A stretch of 64,000 bases of DNA. Origin: an uncultured Halomonas sp. (GTDB taxonomy: Bacteria; Pseudomonadota; Gammaproteobacteria; Pseudomonadales; Halomonadaceae). The notes beneath the pieces are model-generated. The model was given only the letters and a program-made list of their open reading frames with translations, ran no database searches and was not told the origin of the DNA. Location: assembly GCF_946887195.1 (NCBI RefSeq), contig NZ_CAMPKE010000017.1, positions 1-64,000 of the forward strand, in the 5' to 3' direction. This document shows positions 1 to 9,267 of this stretch, piece after piece. The translations under genes were made by a program, and so were the position numbers. Every line of letters starts with the position of its first letter. Position 1 is the first letter of the stretch.

Positions 1-534
1 ATGGAAATCGCCTTCTACCTGAGTGGTCTGGTTGCCGTGCTGGCGACGCTCGGGGTCATCACCAACGCCAACCCGGTGCATGCGTTGCTGTATCTGATCG
101 TTTCGCTGATTGCCGTGGCGATGGTGTTCTTTTCGCTCGGCGCGCCGTTTGCCGGAGCGCTGGAGATCATCGTCTACGCGGGCGCGATCATGGTGCTGTT
201 CGTGTTCGTGGTGATGATGCTCAACCTCGGCGAGGAGACCGCCGCTCAGGAGCGTGCCTGGCTGCAGCCGCGTACCTGGCTGGGCCCGGCGTTGCTTGCC
301 GCCGTGCTGCTGCTGATATTGATCGCTACGCTGTGGCTCGGCGATATCGGCCTGGTGATTCAGGGCGAGACGCTGACCGCCAAGGCGGTGGGCATCACCC
401 TGTTCGGCCCCTGGCTGATCGTGGTCGAGTTGGCGGCCATGCTGCTGCTGGCGGCGCTGGTCACGGCATCGCACGTTGGACGCATGGCGCCGGACAAGTC
501 GAATCGGGAAGCGAGCGCAAGGGGAGACGCATGA
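1..534 (+). CDS. nuoJ: NADH-quinone oxidoreductase subunit J
   Basis: Membrane subunit of proton-pumping complex I (NDH-1). The 177-residue protein has five hydrophobic helices. It contains the highly conserved third helix around residues 55-75 (E55, Y59, then [17 protein letters not shown]), which in the family forms the pi-bulge helix linking the quinone cavity to the antiporter-like subunits. Length fits the family (E. coli about 184). The ATG is the first base of the window, so the upstream nuoA-I genes and any RBS are outside view; the N-terminus aligns with known NuoJ, so the gene looks complete. Its TGA overlaps the nuoK ATG by four bases, implying translational coupling. Confidence 0.96.
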   Translation: MEIAFYLSGLVAVLATLGVITNANPVHALLYLIVSLIAVAMVFFSLGAPFAGALEIIVYAGAIMVLFVFVVMMLNLGEETAAQERAWLQPRTWLGPALLAAVLLLILIATLWLGDIGLVIQGETLTAKAVGITLFGPWLIVVELAAMLLLAALVTASHVGRMAPDKSNREASARGDA

Positions 535-839
535 GCGGTGTACCGATGGAACATGGCCTGGTGTTGGCGGCCATTCTGTTTGCGCTGGGTCTGGCGGGGC
601 TAATGTTCCGCCGCAACATGGTATTCGTGTTGATGAGTCTCGAAGTGATGCTCAACGCGGCCGGCTTGGCGTTCATCGTCGGCGGCACGGCCTGGGGGCA
701 ACCCGAGGGGCAGGCGATGTTCCTGTTGGTGATCACCCTGGCGGCGGCGGAAGCGAGTGTCGGGCTGGCGCTGCTGATTCAGCTCAGTCATCGCTTCAAG
801 ACGCTGGATATCGATGCGGCTAGTAGGATGCGTGGATAA
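531..839 (+). CDS. nuoK: NADH-quinone oxidoreductase subunit K
   Basis: Small three-helix membrane subunit of complex I, 102 residues (E. coli 100). The two membrane-buried glutamates needed for proton transfer in this family are present: E38 in SLEVMLNA and E74 in [11 protein letters not shown]. The chosen start (MSGVPMEHG) overlaps the nuoJ stop as ATGA. A longer in-frame reading starting at 333 lies inside nuoJ and is discarded because NuoK proteins begin near this point. The stop overlaps the nuoL ATG (TAATG), so J-K-L are tightly coupled. Confidence 0.96.
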   Translation: MSGVPMEHGLVLAAILFALGLAGLMFRRNMVFVLMSLEVMLNAAGLAFIVGGTAWGQPEGQAMFLLVITLAAAEASVGLALLIQLSHRFKTLDIDAASRMRG

Positions 840-2710
840 TGGGACTGCCGATGACGTTACTGCTGCCTTTGACTTTCCTGTTGCCGCTCGCCGGTACGCT
901 GATTCTTTCGCTGACGCGTGGCACGCTGAGCGAGCGTGCCAGCGCACTGGTCGGCGTAACCAGCCTCGGCCTGTCGGCGCTGGTCACCGGCTTGATCTTT
1001 CTGCAGTTTCTTGCCGGGGATGGCACGGCGCAGACAGTCACGCTATGGACCTGGATGGCCGTGGGCGATTTCCAGCCGACCATCGGTCTGGCGCTCGATG
1101 GCTTGTCGTTGACCATGCTCGGGGTGATTACCGGCGTGGGTTTCCTGATCCATCTGTTCGCCGCCTGGTACATGCGCGGCGAAGAGGGCATCACACGCTT
1201 TTTCGCCTTCATGAATCTGTTCGTGTTCAGCATGCTGCTGCTGGTACTGGGCGACAACCTGCTGTTGCTCTACCTCGGCTGGGAAGGCGTGGGCATGTGC
1301 AGCTATCTGCTGATCGGCTACTACTACCAGCATTCGGCCAACGGCTGGGCGGCCTTCAAGGCGTTTATCGTCACGCGTGTCGGTGATGTATTCCTGGCCA
1401 TCGGCATGTTCCTGATATTTCTCGAGCTGGGCACGCTGAATATCGCCGAGATCCTTCAGCGCGCGCCCGAAGTCTGGGCGCGTGGCGACATCATGGTCGA
1501 ACTGGCCGCGCTGCTGGTGCTGGGCGGTGCGATGGGCAAGTCGGCCCAGTTGCCGCTGCATACCTGGCTGGCCGATGCCATGGCCGGCCCCACCCCGGTT
1601 TCGGCGTTGATTCATGCGGCGACCATGGTCACCGCCGGGGTCTATCTGATTGCGCGCCTGCATGGCATCTTCACGCTGGCCCCGGATGTGCTCTACCTGG
1701 TCGGCGTGATCGGCGCGCTGACGCTGCTGATGGCCGGCTTCGCCGCGCTGGCGCAGACCGACATCAAGCGCGTGCTGGCCTACTCGACGATGAGCCAGAT
1801 CGGCTACATGTTCCTGGCGCTGGGGGTGGGCGCCTTCGACGTGGCGATCTTCCACCTGGTGATGCACGCCTTCTTCAAGGCGCTCTTGTTCCTCTCCGCC
1901 GGGGCGGTGATCGTCAGTTGCCATCACGAGCAGGACATGCGCCGCCTGGGTGGATTGTGGCGGCGTTTGCCGCTGGCCTATGCCGGGTTCGTGATCGGTG
2001 GCGCGGCCCTGGCGGCCTTGCCGCTGGTCACGGCCGGTTTCTACAGCAAGGATGAAATCCTCTGGCAGGCGTTCGCCTCGGGTAACGGTAGCCTGCTATT
2101 GGCGGGCTTGGTCGGTGCGTTTTTGACCTCGCTGTATACGCTGCGGCTGATCATCGGCACCTTCCACGGTGAGATGAAGAGCGACAACGCGCGCCACGCC
2201 GAGGCCGGGCATGGGCTGCGACACGGTTTGCCATTGATCGTGCTGGCCGTGCTATCGACGTTCATCGGCGCCTGGCTGCAACCGCCGGTGGCGGACGTGC
2301 TGCCGGCGAGCCCCGGTGAGGGCGTGCATGCCGGCCATACCCTGCTGGAGATCGTCGCCGCCGCAACCGCACTGGCCGGCATCGCACTCGGTGCCTGGCT
2401 GTTTCTACGCCGTCGCGAGTGGCTGGCACGCCTTACTGGGCAGGGCTGGGGCGCGCGTCTATGGACATTCTGGAACCACGCCTGGGGCTTCGATACCTTC
2501 TTCGACCGGCTGCTGGTCCGCCCCTACCGTGGTCTGGTGAGGCTGATGCGCAACGATGTCATCGATGCCCTGCTGGGTTTCGCCGCCCGCCTGGCATGGT
2601 TGCTCAATTCGGGGCTGACGCGAACGCAGACCGGCAAGCTGCGTAGTTATGCCACGTCGATGGTATTCGGCGCGACATTGGTGCTGCTGGTATTGGTTCT
2701 CGGGGCATGA
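839..2710 (+). CDS. nuoL: NADH-quinone oxidoreductase subunit L
   Basis: Largest antiporter-like proton-pumping subunit of complex I, 623 residues, with about 16 membrane helices and the C-terminal amphipathic arm that braces the membrane domain. Key family residues are visible: E149 in GWEGVGM, K234 in MGKSAQLPLHTWL, and K404 in FYSKDEIL. The start overlaps the nuoK stop by one base; a second Met four codons later (851) is also possible. It is followed by a 112-bp gap before nuoM, the only sizeable gap in this part of the operon, and that gap contains a small leader-type reading frame. Confidence 0.96.
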   Translation: MGLPMTLLLPLTFLLPLAGTLILSLTRGTLSERASALVGVTSLGLSALVTGLIFLQFLAGDGTAQTVTLWTWMAVGDFQPTIGLALDGLSLTMLGVITGVGFLIHLFAAWYMRGEEGITRFFAFMNLFVFSMLLLVLGDNLLLLYLGWEGVGMCSYLLIGYYYQHSANGWAAFKAFIVTRVGDVFLAIGMFLIFLELGTLNIAEILQRAPEVWARGDIMVELAALLVLGGAMGKSAQLPLHTWLADAMAGPTPVSALIHAATMVTAGVYLIARLHGIFTLAPDVLYLVGVIGALTLLMAGFAALAQTDIKRVLAYSTMSQIGYMFLALGVGAFDVAIFHLVMHAFFKALLFLSAGAVIVSCHHEQDMRRLGGLWRRLPLAYAGFVIGGAALAALPLVTAGFYSKDEILWQAFASGNGSLLLAGLVGAFLTSLYTLRLIIGTFHGEMKSDNARHAEAGHGLRHGLPLIVLAVLSTFIGAWLQPPVADVLPASPGEGVHAGHTLLEIVAAATALAGIALGAWLFLRRREWLARLTGQGWGARLWTFWNHAWGFDTFFDRLLVRPYRGLVRLMRNDVIDALLGFAARLAWLLNSGLTRTQTGKLRSYATSMVFGATLVLLVLVLGA

Positions 2711-2760
2711 CCGCGGCATGCGGCCAGCGCCATGAATAACGCATGAACAAGGGATCCGAC

Positions 2761-2826
2761 ATGACGAGACGTCGATCGAGGCAGGCGGTGACGCCGAAAA
2801 CTTCACGGGGAACGCAAGGCTTATGA
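2761..2826 (+). CDS. Possible 21-codon leader ORF coupled to nuoM
   Basis: A short reading frame in the nuoL-nuoM gap starts with ATG at 2761, has a good Shine-Dalgarno (AAGGGA at 2749-2754, six bases away), and ends in a TGA that overlaps the nuoM ATG as ATGA. The predicted peptide has 21 residues and is arginine-rich (begins MTRRRSRQ), with no recognised homology. The nuoM start itself has only a weak, closely spaced AAGG. This arrangement would let translation of the leader feed ribosomes to nuoM. It is seen directly in the sequence; whether it is translated is inference. Confidence 0.35.
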   Translation: MTRRRSRQAVTPKTSRGTQGL

Positions 2827-4379
2827 CGCTGGTCTGGTTGATCCTGATTCCCTTCATCGGCGGGCTATTGTGTTGGCAGGCGGAGCGCTGGGGCGAGATG
2901 GCGCCGCGCTGGATAGCGCTGGCCACCATGCTGCTCGAACTCCTGATCACCCTGGGGCTGTGGTGGAACGGCGATTATCAATTGCCGGCCAGCGCCATGG
3001 CGGGCGCGGCCGAGGGTGGTGCCTGGGCCATGGAGTGGCGGGTGCCCTGGATTCCGCGCTTCGGCATCGATGTGCACCTGGCGCTCGATGGCCTGTCGCT
3101 GGTGCTGATCGCGCTGACCGGTTTTCTCGGCATGTTGGCGGTGCTGTGTTCATGGAACGAGATCGTGCGTCGGGTCGGTTTCTTCCATCTCAACCTGCTG
3201 TGGATCCTCGGCGGGGTGGTCGGGGTATTCCTGGCCATCGATCTGTTCCTGTTCTTCTTTTTCTGGGAAATGATGCTGGTGCCGATGTACTTCCTGATCG
3301 CGCTGTGGGGACACAGTGGCTCGGAGGGCAAGACGCGCATCGGTGCGGCAACCAAGTTCTTCATCTATACCCAGGCCAGCGGCCTGCTGATGCTGGTGGC
3401 GATTCTGGGTCTGGTCTTCATCCACCACGCCAATACCGGTGAGTACTCGTTCAGCTATGGGGTGCTACGCGAGACGCCGCTTCCCGATGGTGTGGCGATG
3501 TGGTTGATGCTGGGCTTCTTCATTGCCTTCGCGGTCAAGCTGCCGGTGGTGCCGCTGCATGGTTGGCTCCCCGATGCGCATGCCCAGGCGCCTACCGCGG
3601 GTAGCGTGGATCTGGCGGGCATTCTGCTCAAGACCGCGGCCTACGGCATGCTGCGCTTCGCGATTCCACTGTTTCCCGAGGCATCGCAGGACTTCGCACC
3701 GATCGCGATGGGGCTGGGCCTGGTCGGTATCTTCTACGGCGCGTTGATGGCCTGCGGGCAGCAGGACATCAAGCGGCTGATCGCCTATACCAGCATCTCG
3801 CACATGGGCTTCGTGCTGATCGGCATCTATTCGGGGTCCGAACTCGCGCTGCAAGGCGTCGTGGTATTGATGGTCGCGCATGCGTTCTCGGCGGCCGGGC
3901 TGTTCATTCTCAGTGGCCAGATCTATGAGCGGCTGCATACACGCGACATGCGCCAGATGGGCGGCCTGTGGGGACGCATGGGCAGCCTGCCGGGCTTTTC
4001 GTTGTGTTTCGTCATGGCATCGTTGGGCATGCCGGGAACGGCGAACTTCGTCGGCGAGTTCATGGTGCTCTTCGGTACCTTCGATGGCGCGCCATGGGTG
4101 GTGGTCATCGCCAGCGTCGGGTTGGTGCTGGCGGCGATCTATTCACTGATATTGATGCAGAGAGTGCATTATGGCCCCGCTCAGGGTGAGGGACGATTTG
4201 CCGATCTCGATCGGCGCGAGTACGCCATGATGCTGGGAATACTGGCGCTGGTTCTGCTATTCGGGCTTTATCCCCAACCGTTGCTGGAAACGACCGGAGC
4301 CGCCATGAGTGAGGTACAACGCCTGTTCGGTACGCTCGACCCGGGCATGGCCACCACACTGCTGACGGGGGCTCGGTAA
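2823..4379 (+). CDS. nuoM: NADH-quinone oxidoreductase subunit M
   Basis: Second antiporter-like subunit of the complex I membrane arm, 518 residues (E. coli 509), about 14 helices. The essential ionisable residues are present: E149 (FFWEMMLVPMYFL), K239 (AVKLPVVPLHGWLPDAHAQAP) and E412 (NFVGEFMVLFG), the last being the position where NuoM carries Glu instead of the Lys used in NuoL and NuoN. The start ATG overlaps the stop of a possible 21-codon leader frame. The stop overlaps the nuoN ATG by one base (TAATG). Confidence 0.96.
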   Translation: MTLVWLILIPFIGGLLCWQAERWGEMAPRWIALATMLLELLITLGLWWNGDYQLPASAMAGAAEGGAWAMEWRVPWIPRFGIDVHLALDGLSLVLIALTGFLGMLAVLCSWNEIVRRVGFFHLNLLWILGGVVGVFLAIDLFLFFFFWEMMLVPMYFLIALWGHSGSEGKTRIGAATKFFIYTQASGLLMLVAILGLVFIHHANTGEYSFSYGVLRETPLPDGVAMWLMLGFFIAFAVKLPVVPLHGWLPDAHAQAPTAGSVDLAGILLKTAAYGMLRFAIPLFPEASQDFAPIAMGLGLVGIFYGALMACGQQDIKRLIAYTSISHMGFVLIGIYSGSELALQGVVVLMVAHAFSAAGLFILSGQIYERLHTRDMRQMGGLWGRMGSLPGFSLCFVMASLGMPGTANFVGEFMVLFGTFDGAPWVVVIASVGLVLAAIYSLILMQRVHYGPAQGEGRFADLDRREYAMMLGILALVLLFGLYPQPLLETTGAAMSEVQRLFGTLDPGMATTLLTGAR

Positions 4380-5818
4380 TGCTGACCATGACGCATCTCG
4401 TTAGCCTCACGCCGCTGATTCTGGTCTGCATCACGGCCATCGTGGTGATGCTGGGCATCGCCTGGCGACGCCACCATGCCGGAACGGCGATCGCCAGTGC
4501 CGCCGGTTTGAATCTCGCGCTGTTGTCGGTGCTGGTTATCTGGCAACTGGGTCCGGTCGAAACGCCATTGCTGGTCATCGATGGCCTGGCGCTCTTCGCC
4601 GCGGTGTTGATCCTGGTATCGACCCTGGTTTGCGTCACCCTGGCGCACGCCTACCTGGAAAACTATCCCGGCCCCCGCGAGGAGTTCTATCTGCTGCTGC
4701 TATGCGCGGCGGCGGGCGGCATGGTTTTGGCGGCAAGCCGGCATCTGGCAACCCTGTTCTTCGGCCTCGAGCTGCTCTCGATGCCGCTGTACGGCATGCT
4801 CGCCTATGCGTTTCGCGAACGGCGCTCGCTGGAAGCCGGCATCAAGTATCTGGTGCTATCGGCGGCGGCCACGGCTTTTCTGCTGTTCGGCATGGCCCTG
4901 CTGTATGCCCAGACCGGGCGGCTGGACCTGGCCGGGCTGGCGGTGGCGCTTGCCGAAGATCCTAGCGCCTGGGCGCTGGCCGGTGCGGGCCTGATGATCG
5001 TGGGCCTGGGATTCAAGCTATCCATCGTGCCCTTTCACCTGTGGACGCCGGATGTCTACGAGGGCGGCCCCGGCCCCGCCGCGACCTTCCTGGCGTCGGC
5101 GAGCAAGGTCGCGGTGTTCGTCGTGCTGCTGCGCCTGGTATTCGTGGCTCCCGCCTTTCAGGGCGACTGGCTGCATGGGGTGCTTGCGGTGCTGGCGCTG
5201 GTGACCATGCTGGTCGGCAATCTGCTGGCGCTGGCCCAGTCCAACCTCAAGCGCCTGCTCGGCTACTCATCGATCGCCCACTTTGGCTACCTATTGGTGG
5301 CGCTGGTGATCAGCGATGGCTTGGCGGTGGAAACCGCGAGTGTCTATCTGGTGACGTACCTGGTGACGACGCTGGGCGCTTTCGGCGTGGTTACGCTGCT
5401 ATCGACGCCCTACAGTGGCGAGGACGCAGCGGCGCTGCACCACTACCGGGGCCTGTTCTGGCGGCGGCCTTATCTCACGGCGGTGCTCACCGTGAGCATG
5501 CTGTCGCTGGCCGGGATTCCCTTCACGGCAGGCTTCATCGGCAAGTTCTATATCATCGCGCTAGGTGTCGAGGCCGAGCGCTGGTGGCTGGTCGGCGCTA
5601 TCATCCTGGGCAGCGCCATCGGGCTCTTCTACTACTTGCGAGTGATGGTCACGCTGTTCCTGGTCGAACCGGGCATGCAGCGCCGCGACGCGCCCAACGA
5701 TTGGGGCGTGCGTGCCGGTGGCGTGGTCGTCCTGGGTCTGGCACTGCTGGTGCTGTTGCTGGGCGTCTACCCGTCACCCATGATCGACTGGGTGACGCTG
5801 GCCGTGGCCGGCGGCTAG
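4379..5818 (+). CDS. nuoN: NADH-quinone oxidoreductase subunit N
   Basis: Third antiporter-like subunit of complex I, 479 residues, about 14 transmembrane helices. Family proton-channel residues are visible: E131 (FFGLELLSMPLYGML), K213 (GLGFKLSIVPFHLWTPDVYEG) and K389 (TAGFIGKFYII). It is the last gene of the nuo operon and ends 87 bp before the convergent TRAP receptor gene. A hairpin lies in between, but its A-tract suits the minus strand better than nuo transcripts. Confidence 0.96.
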   Translation: MLTMTHLVSLTPLILVCITAIVVMLGIAWRRHHAGTAIASAAGLNLALLSVLVIWQLGPVETPLLVIDGLALFAAVLILVSTLVCVTLAHAYLENYPGPREEFYLLLLCAAAGGMVLAASRHLATLFFGLELLSMPLYGMLAYAFRERRSLEAGIKYLVLSAAATAFLLFGMALLYAQTGRLDLAGLAVALAEDPSAWALAGAGLMIVGLGFKLSIVPFHLWTPDVYEGGPGPAATFLASASKVAVFVVLLRLVFVAPAFQGDWLHGVLAVLALVTMLVGNLLALAQSNLKRLLGYSSIAHFGYLLVALVISDGLAVETASVYLVTYLVTTLGAFGVVTLLSTPYSGEDAAALHHYRGLFWRRPYLTAVLTVSMLSLAGIPFTAGFIGKFYIIALGVEAERWWLVGAIILGSAIGLFYYLRVMVTLFLVEPGMQRRDAPNDWGVRAGGVVVLGLALLVLLLGVYPSPMIDWVTLAVAGG

Positions 5819-5858
5819 TTTCGCCGAGCCCCTCGCCCGGGTTGTGAAGATCGCCGCT

Positions 5859-5890
5859 AAAAAAACGGGCTCGCCAGTGGCGAGCCCGTT
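5859..5890 (-). terminator. Rho-independent terminator after dctP (possibly bidirectional)
   Basis: An 11-bp stem (ACGGGCTCGCC / GGCGAGCCCGT, loop AGT) is preceded on the plus strand by seven A residues at 5859-5865, which read as a T-tract on the minus strand. It lies 16 bp past the dctP stop. It may also stop nuo transcripts from the other side, although the plus strand has no T-run. Confidence 0.85.
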
Positions 5891-5905
5891 GCGTATTGCC
5901 GTGTG

Positions 5906-7018
5906 TTACTCCGCAGCGGCAGCATCGCCCGGTGGGTTACGCGCGTTGTAGTAGGCCTGTTCAGAAATGGCGTGATAGTTGGCCACACCGTCCTGAAAGG
6001 CACTGTAGGAGTCGTAGATCTTCTGCGCCATGGGGCTGGAGGCAGCCAGTTCCTGGGTCACATCCGCCGAGATCTCCTTGGCACGCGCCAGGACATCGTC
6101 GGGATAACGCCGAAGCTTCACACCATGCTCATTGATCAACGTCTGCAGGGCATCGTTGTTACGCGCGGTATATTCATCGAGTACATTCGCGTTGACATCG
6201 CGAGCGGCGGTCTTGACGATCGCTTGCAGGTCTTCGGGCAGCGATTCCCAAGCCTCGTCGTTGACGATCAACTCGAACATCACCGTCGGCTCATGCCAGC
6301 CGGGATAATAATAGTACTCGGCGGCCTGATGCAGGCCGAAGGCCAGATCGTTATACGGACCGATCCAGTCCGTTGCATCGATGGCGCCGGATTGCAGCGA
6401 CGTGAAGATTTCGCCGCCCGGCATGTTGACGATCGCCACGCCCATGCGGCTCATGACCTCGCCACCCAGGCCCGGCATGCGCATTTTGAGGCCTTCGAGA
6501 TCGGCGACCGAATTGATCTCCTTGTTATACCAGCCCCCCATCTGGACGCCGGTAGCGCCAGCGGCCATGACCTCGAGCCCGAACTGATCGTAGAGCTCGT
6601 TCCACAACTCGATGCCACCGCCATAATGCAGCCAGGCATTCATTTCCGTGGTGTTCATGCCGAACGGTACGGCGGCGAAGAACTGTGCGGCCGGCGCCTT
6701 GCCCTTCCAGTAGTAGGAAGCGGAATGGCCCATCTCGGCGGTGCCCGCGGAAACCGCACCGAAGACCTCGAAGCCCGGGACCAACTGGCCGGCGCCATAG
6801 ACCTTGATGTTCAGGCGGCCATCGGACATCTTCGCGACCAGGTCGGCGAGACGTTCAGGGCCTTGGCCGACACCGGGGAAATTCTTCGGCCACGACGTGA
6901 CCAGCTTCCATTCATAGGTTTCCTGGGCGTTAGCGGTGTTATCGACCACCGTGGCGAGACCAAGGCCGGTAGCGGCGGTGGTCATGGCGATGGCTGCGGC
7001 AAGAGACTTGAGTTGCAT
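5906..7018 (-). CDS. dctP: TRAP transporter solute-binding protein, DctP family (TakP-like)
   Basis: Periplasmic receptor of a tripartite ATP-independent periplasmic (TRAP) transporter, 370 residues, with a signal peptide probably cleaved after residue 31 (NTANA/QETYEW). The body contains the family core, including KMRMPGLGGEV, the TDWIGPYND stretch and YPGWHEP. These resemble the 2-oxoacid (pyruvate/ketoacid) receptors of the TakP subgroup more than C4-dicarboxylate receptors. The exact ligand is inference. A good RBS (AGGGGA) precedes the ATG. It is the last gene of dctQ-dctM-dctP, separated from dctM by 105 bp, which would allow extra expression of the receptor. Confidence 0.9.
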   Translation of the reverse strand: MQLKSLAAAIAMTTAATGLGLATVVDNTANAQETYEWKLVTSWPKNFPGVGQGPERLADLVAKMSDGRLNIKVYGAGQLVPGFEVFGAVSAGTAEMGHSASYYWKGKAPAAQFFAAVPFGMNTTEMNAWLHYGGGIELWNELYDQFGLEVMAAGATGVQMGGWYNKEINSVADLEGLKMRMPGLGGEVMSRMGVAIVNMPGGEIFTSLQSGAIDATDWIGPYNDLAFGLHQAAEYYYYPGWHEPTVMFELIVNDEAWESLPEDLQAIVKTAARDVNANVLDEYTARNNDALQTLINEHGVKLRRYPDDVLARAKEISADVTQELAASSPMAQKIYDSYSAFQDGVANYHAISEQAYYNARNPPGDAAAAE

Positions 7019-7074
7019 AGCGCGTTTCCCCTTGTTATGTCGTTGGGCGCTTTAGGGTACTGCCATGTGTTCAG

Positions 7075-7091
7075 GCGGGCTTGTGGCCCGC
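7075..7091 (-). other. Intercistronic hairpin between dctM and dctP
   Basis: GCGGGC-TTGTG-GCCCGC forms a 6-bp stem in the 105-bp dctM-dctP gap without a following T-run. It could be an RNA processing or stability element, or nothing. Confidence 0.3.
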
Positions 7092-7123
7092 TCCGGGCAC
7101 GTTGAGAATTACGTATATGCGAG

Positions 7124-8530
7124 TTACTTGAACTGCGCCGGTAGCCAGGTCGCGAGTTCGGGAAAGAAGGCCAGCGCGATCAGCATGCTGATCTGTATCG
7201 CAATGAAAGGGATCACCCCACGATAGATCGATAGGGTCGATACCGAGGGTGGAGCGACGCCGCGCAGATAGAACAGCGCGAAGCCGAATGGCGGCGTGAG
7301 GAACGACGTCTGCAGATTGATGGCGATCATGATGCCCAACCACAGCGGGTCGAGACCCATGGTCAGCAGGACGGGACCAACGATCGGTACCACCACGAAG
7401 ATGATCTCGATGAAATCGAGAATGAAGCCGAGCAGGAAGATGACCAGCATGACGATGATCGTCGCGCCGACAACCCCACCGGGCATTTTTTCGAAGACGC
7501 TATTGACCAGTTCCTCGCCGCCGTAGGCACGGAACACCAACGAGAACAGCGCCGCGCCGATCAGGATCAGAAAGACCATGGTGGTGACATGCGTGGTCGA
7601 GCGCAGCGCTTCCTTGAGGGTGGCGAAATCCAGACGCCGATAGGCGAGTGCCAGAATCAGCGCGCCGAAGGCGCCCACCGCCGAGGCTTCGGTGGGCGTG
7701 GCGAAGCCACCGAGAATCGAGCCGAGCACCGCGACGATCAACACCAGCGGCGGCACCAGGCCCTTGAGTAGCAGCATGCCCAGGCTACCCTGGTGATTCA
7801 TTTCGGCCATCAGCTCCTTGCGATCGGCGGCGGGAGCCGCCTCGGGTTTGAGCCAGGCGACAATGGCGACATACGTTATATATGCCAGTACCAGGAGCAA
7901 CCCGGGAATCATCGCGCCGATGAACAGATCGCCCACCGAAACGGTCTTGGGACTGAAGATTCCCATCGATAGCTGCGCCTGCTGATAGGCCGAAGACAAC
8001 ACGTCGCCAAGCAGTACCAGGACGATCGAGGGCGGAATGATCTGCCCCAGCGTGCCGGTGGCACAGATGGTGCCGGTGGCCAGCGACGGGCTGTAACCGC
8101 GCTTGAGCATGGTGGGTAGCGACAGCAGGCCCATGGTGACCACGGTGGCACCGACGATGCCCGTCGAGGCCGCCAGCAACATGCCGACCAGGGTCACCGA
8201 GATGGCCAGCCCGCCGCGCAGCGAGCCGAACATCAACGCCATGGCATCGAGCAGTGTCTCGGCGATCTTGGACTTCTCCAGCAGCACGCCCATCAGCACG
8301 AACAGCGGCACGGCAAGCAGCGTGTTGTTGCTCATGATGCCGTAGAGACGGTTGGGTAATGCCGAGAGGAAACTGGCGTCGAAGTGCGCATTGATCCCGA
8401 GTGCTTCGAGACCCATTCCCAGGCCGGAAAATGCCAATGCGGTGCCGGCTAGCGATAGCGCTACCGGGTAACCCAACATCAAAACCAGACAAATGACCAA
8501 GAACAGTACGAGGGGCATGTACTCCAGCAT
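7124..8530 (-). CDS. dctM: TRAP transporter large permease subunit, DctM family
   Basis: Large membrane subunit (468 residues, about 12 helices) that carries substrate and sodium in TRAP transporters. The sequence has the repeated DctM architecture, including the A-S-T-G-I-V-G-A-T-V hairpin region near residue 110 and the second scaffold repeat with GFILDFIEI near residue 360. The ATG at 8530 overlaps the dctQ TGA (TGATG) and is preceded by GAGGAG eight bases away. A GTG one codon upstream (8533) is an alternative start. Coupling to dctQ is therefore likely. It supplies the transport channel for the receptor encoded next door. Confidence 0.94.
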   Translation of the reverse strand: MLEYMPLVLFLVICLVLMLGYPVALSLAGTALAFSGLGMGLEALGINAHFDASFLSALPNRLYGIMSNNTLLAVPLFVLMGVLLEKSKIAETLLDAMALMFGSLRGGLAISVTLVGMLLAASTGIVGATVVTMGLLSLPTMLKRGYSPSLATGTICATGTLGQIIPPSIVLVLLGDVLSSAYQQAQLSMGIFSPKTVSVGDLFIGAMIPGLLLVLAYITYVAIVAWLKPEAAPAADRKELMAEMNHQGSLGMLLLKGLVPPLVLIVAVLGSILGGFATPTEASAVGAFGALILALAYRRLDFATLKEALRSTTHVTTMVFLILIGAALFSLVFRAYGGEELVNSVFEKMPGGVVGATIIVMLVIFLLGFILDFIEIIFVVVPIVGPVLLTMGLDPLWLGIMIAINLQTSFLTPPFGFALFYLRGVAPPSVSTLSIYRGVIPFIAIQISMLIALAFFPELATWLPAQFK

Positions 8531-9087
8531 CACAGGATCTCCTCGGCACGATCGCTGTCGCTGGGTGGCGTCAGACGGCCGGAGATGATCAAGGCATTAC
8601 GAATGATCTCGGCGATTCCCTGCATGATCATCAAGGCGGCGAAGGCGGGGATCAGCGTTTTCAGCAGGAAGATGGCGGGAATGCCGCCGGTTTCCGGCGA
8701 CCCTTCGAGGATCGACCAGGAACGCACGACGTAGCCCCAGCTAGAGAAAAGAATGAAACTCATGAACGGAATCAGCAGCAGCAGCGTGCCGAGCAGGTCG
8801 GTCCACGCCTTGCGGCGTACCGATGCGGTTCGATAGAAGATATCGACACGCACATGGCCTTCATGCTTGAGGGTATAGGAGGCGGCCAATAGAAAGACGG
8901 CCGCATGCATGTACATAATCGATTCCTGCATGGGAATGCTATTGACATTGAAGGCGTAACGCAGCACCACCACCAGGAACTGGATCAACATCATGGCCAG
9001 GACCAGCCAGGCGACTGCCTTGCCCAGCCGTTCGGTGATGCCGTCGATCCAGGCCAGGGGTGCCGGCACGGACGAAGCATGTTTCAT
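8530..9087 (-). CDS. dctQ: TRAP transporter small permease subunit, DctQ family
   Basis: Four-helix small subunit of the TRAP transporter, 185 residues. The DctQ core is visible with the VVVLRYAFNVNSIPMQESIMY stretch between helices 1 and 2 and the HVRVDIFY motif after helix 2. The ATG at 9087 was chosen because it has an AGAGAG RBS; an in-frame extension to 9201 lacks one and adds a non-hydrophobic tail. It is the first gene of the operon, so the promoter should lie in 9088-9267, where two palindromes occur. Confidence 0.92.
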   Translation of the reverse strand: MKHASSVPAPLAWIDGITERLGKAVAWLVLAMMLIQFLVVVLRYAFNVNSIPMQESIMYMHAAVFLLAASYTLKHEGHVRVDIFYRTASVRRKAWTDLLGTLLLLIPFMSFILFSSWGYVVRSWSILEGSPETGGIPAIFLLKTLIPAFAALMIMQGIAEIIRNALIISGRLTPPSDSDRAEEIL

Positions 9088-9193
9088 GAATATTCTCTCT
9101 GTAAGGCGTTGTGCGCCGTTCTTTTCTAGAAGCGCGCCATCATCGCACAGCCGAAGCCAGGGGTCTTGGCGATTCGATGGCGGATATTCGCGA

Positions 9194-9209
9194 AGGGTCA
9201 CGTAACCCT
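9194..9209. promoter_or_regulatory. Candidate operator palindrome upstream of dctQ
   Basis: AGGGT-c-ACGT-a-ACCCT is a 16-bp near-perfect palindrome (one mismatched pair) about 107 bp upstream of the dctQ start, in the only non-coding gap that can hold the operon promoter. It could bind a dimeric substrate-responsive regulator. The regulator is not in view. Confidence 0.3.
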
Positions 9210-9267
9210 GAATGCAGTTGCCGCACCGGACAATTAGTCATTAGTCTACGGTAATTTTGCAATATTC

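Noticed and set aside
5903..7105. A 400-codon plus-strand frame opposite dctP
   Set aside because: Antisense shadow; the minus strand encodes a complete TRAP receptor with signal peptide and RBS.
5906..9087. Calling the TRAP system a C4-dicarboxylate transporter
   Set aside because: The receptor looks closer to the 2-oxoacid (TakP) group, and substrate cannot be settled from sequence alone; symbols dctP/dctM/dctQ are used only as family names.
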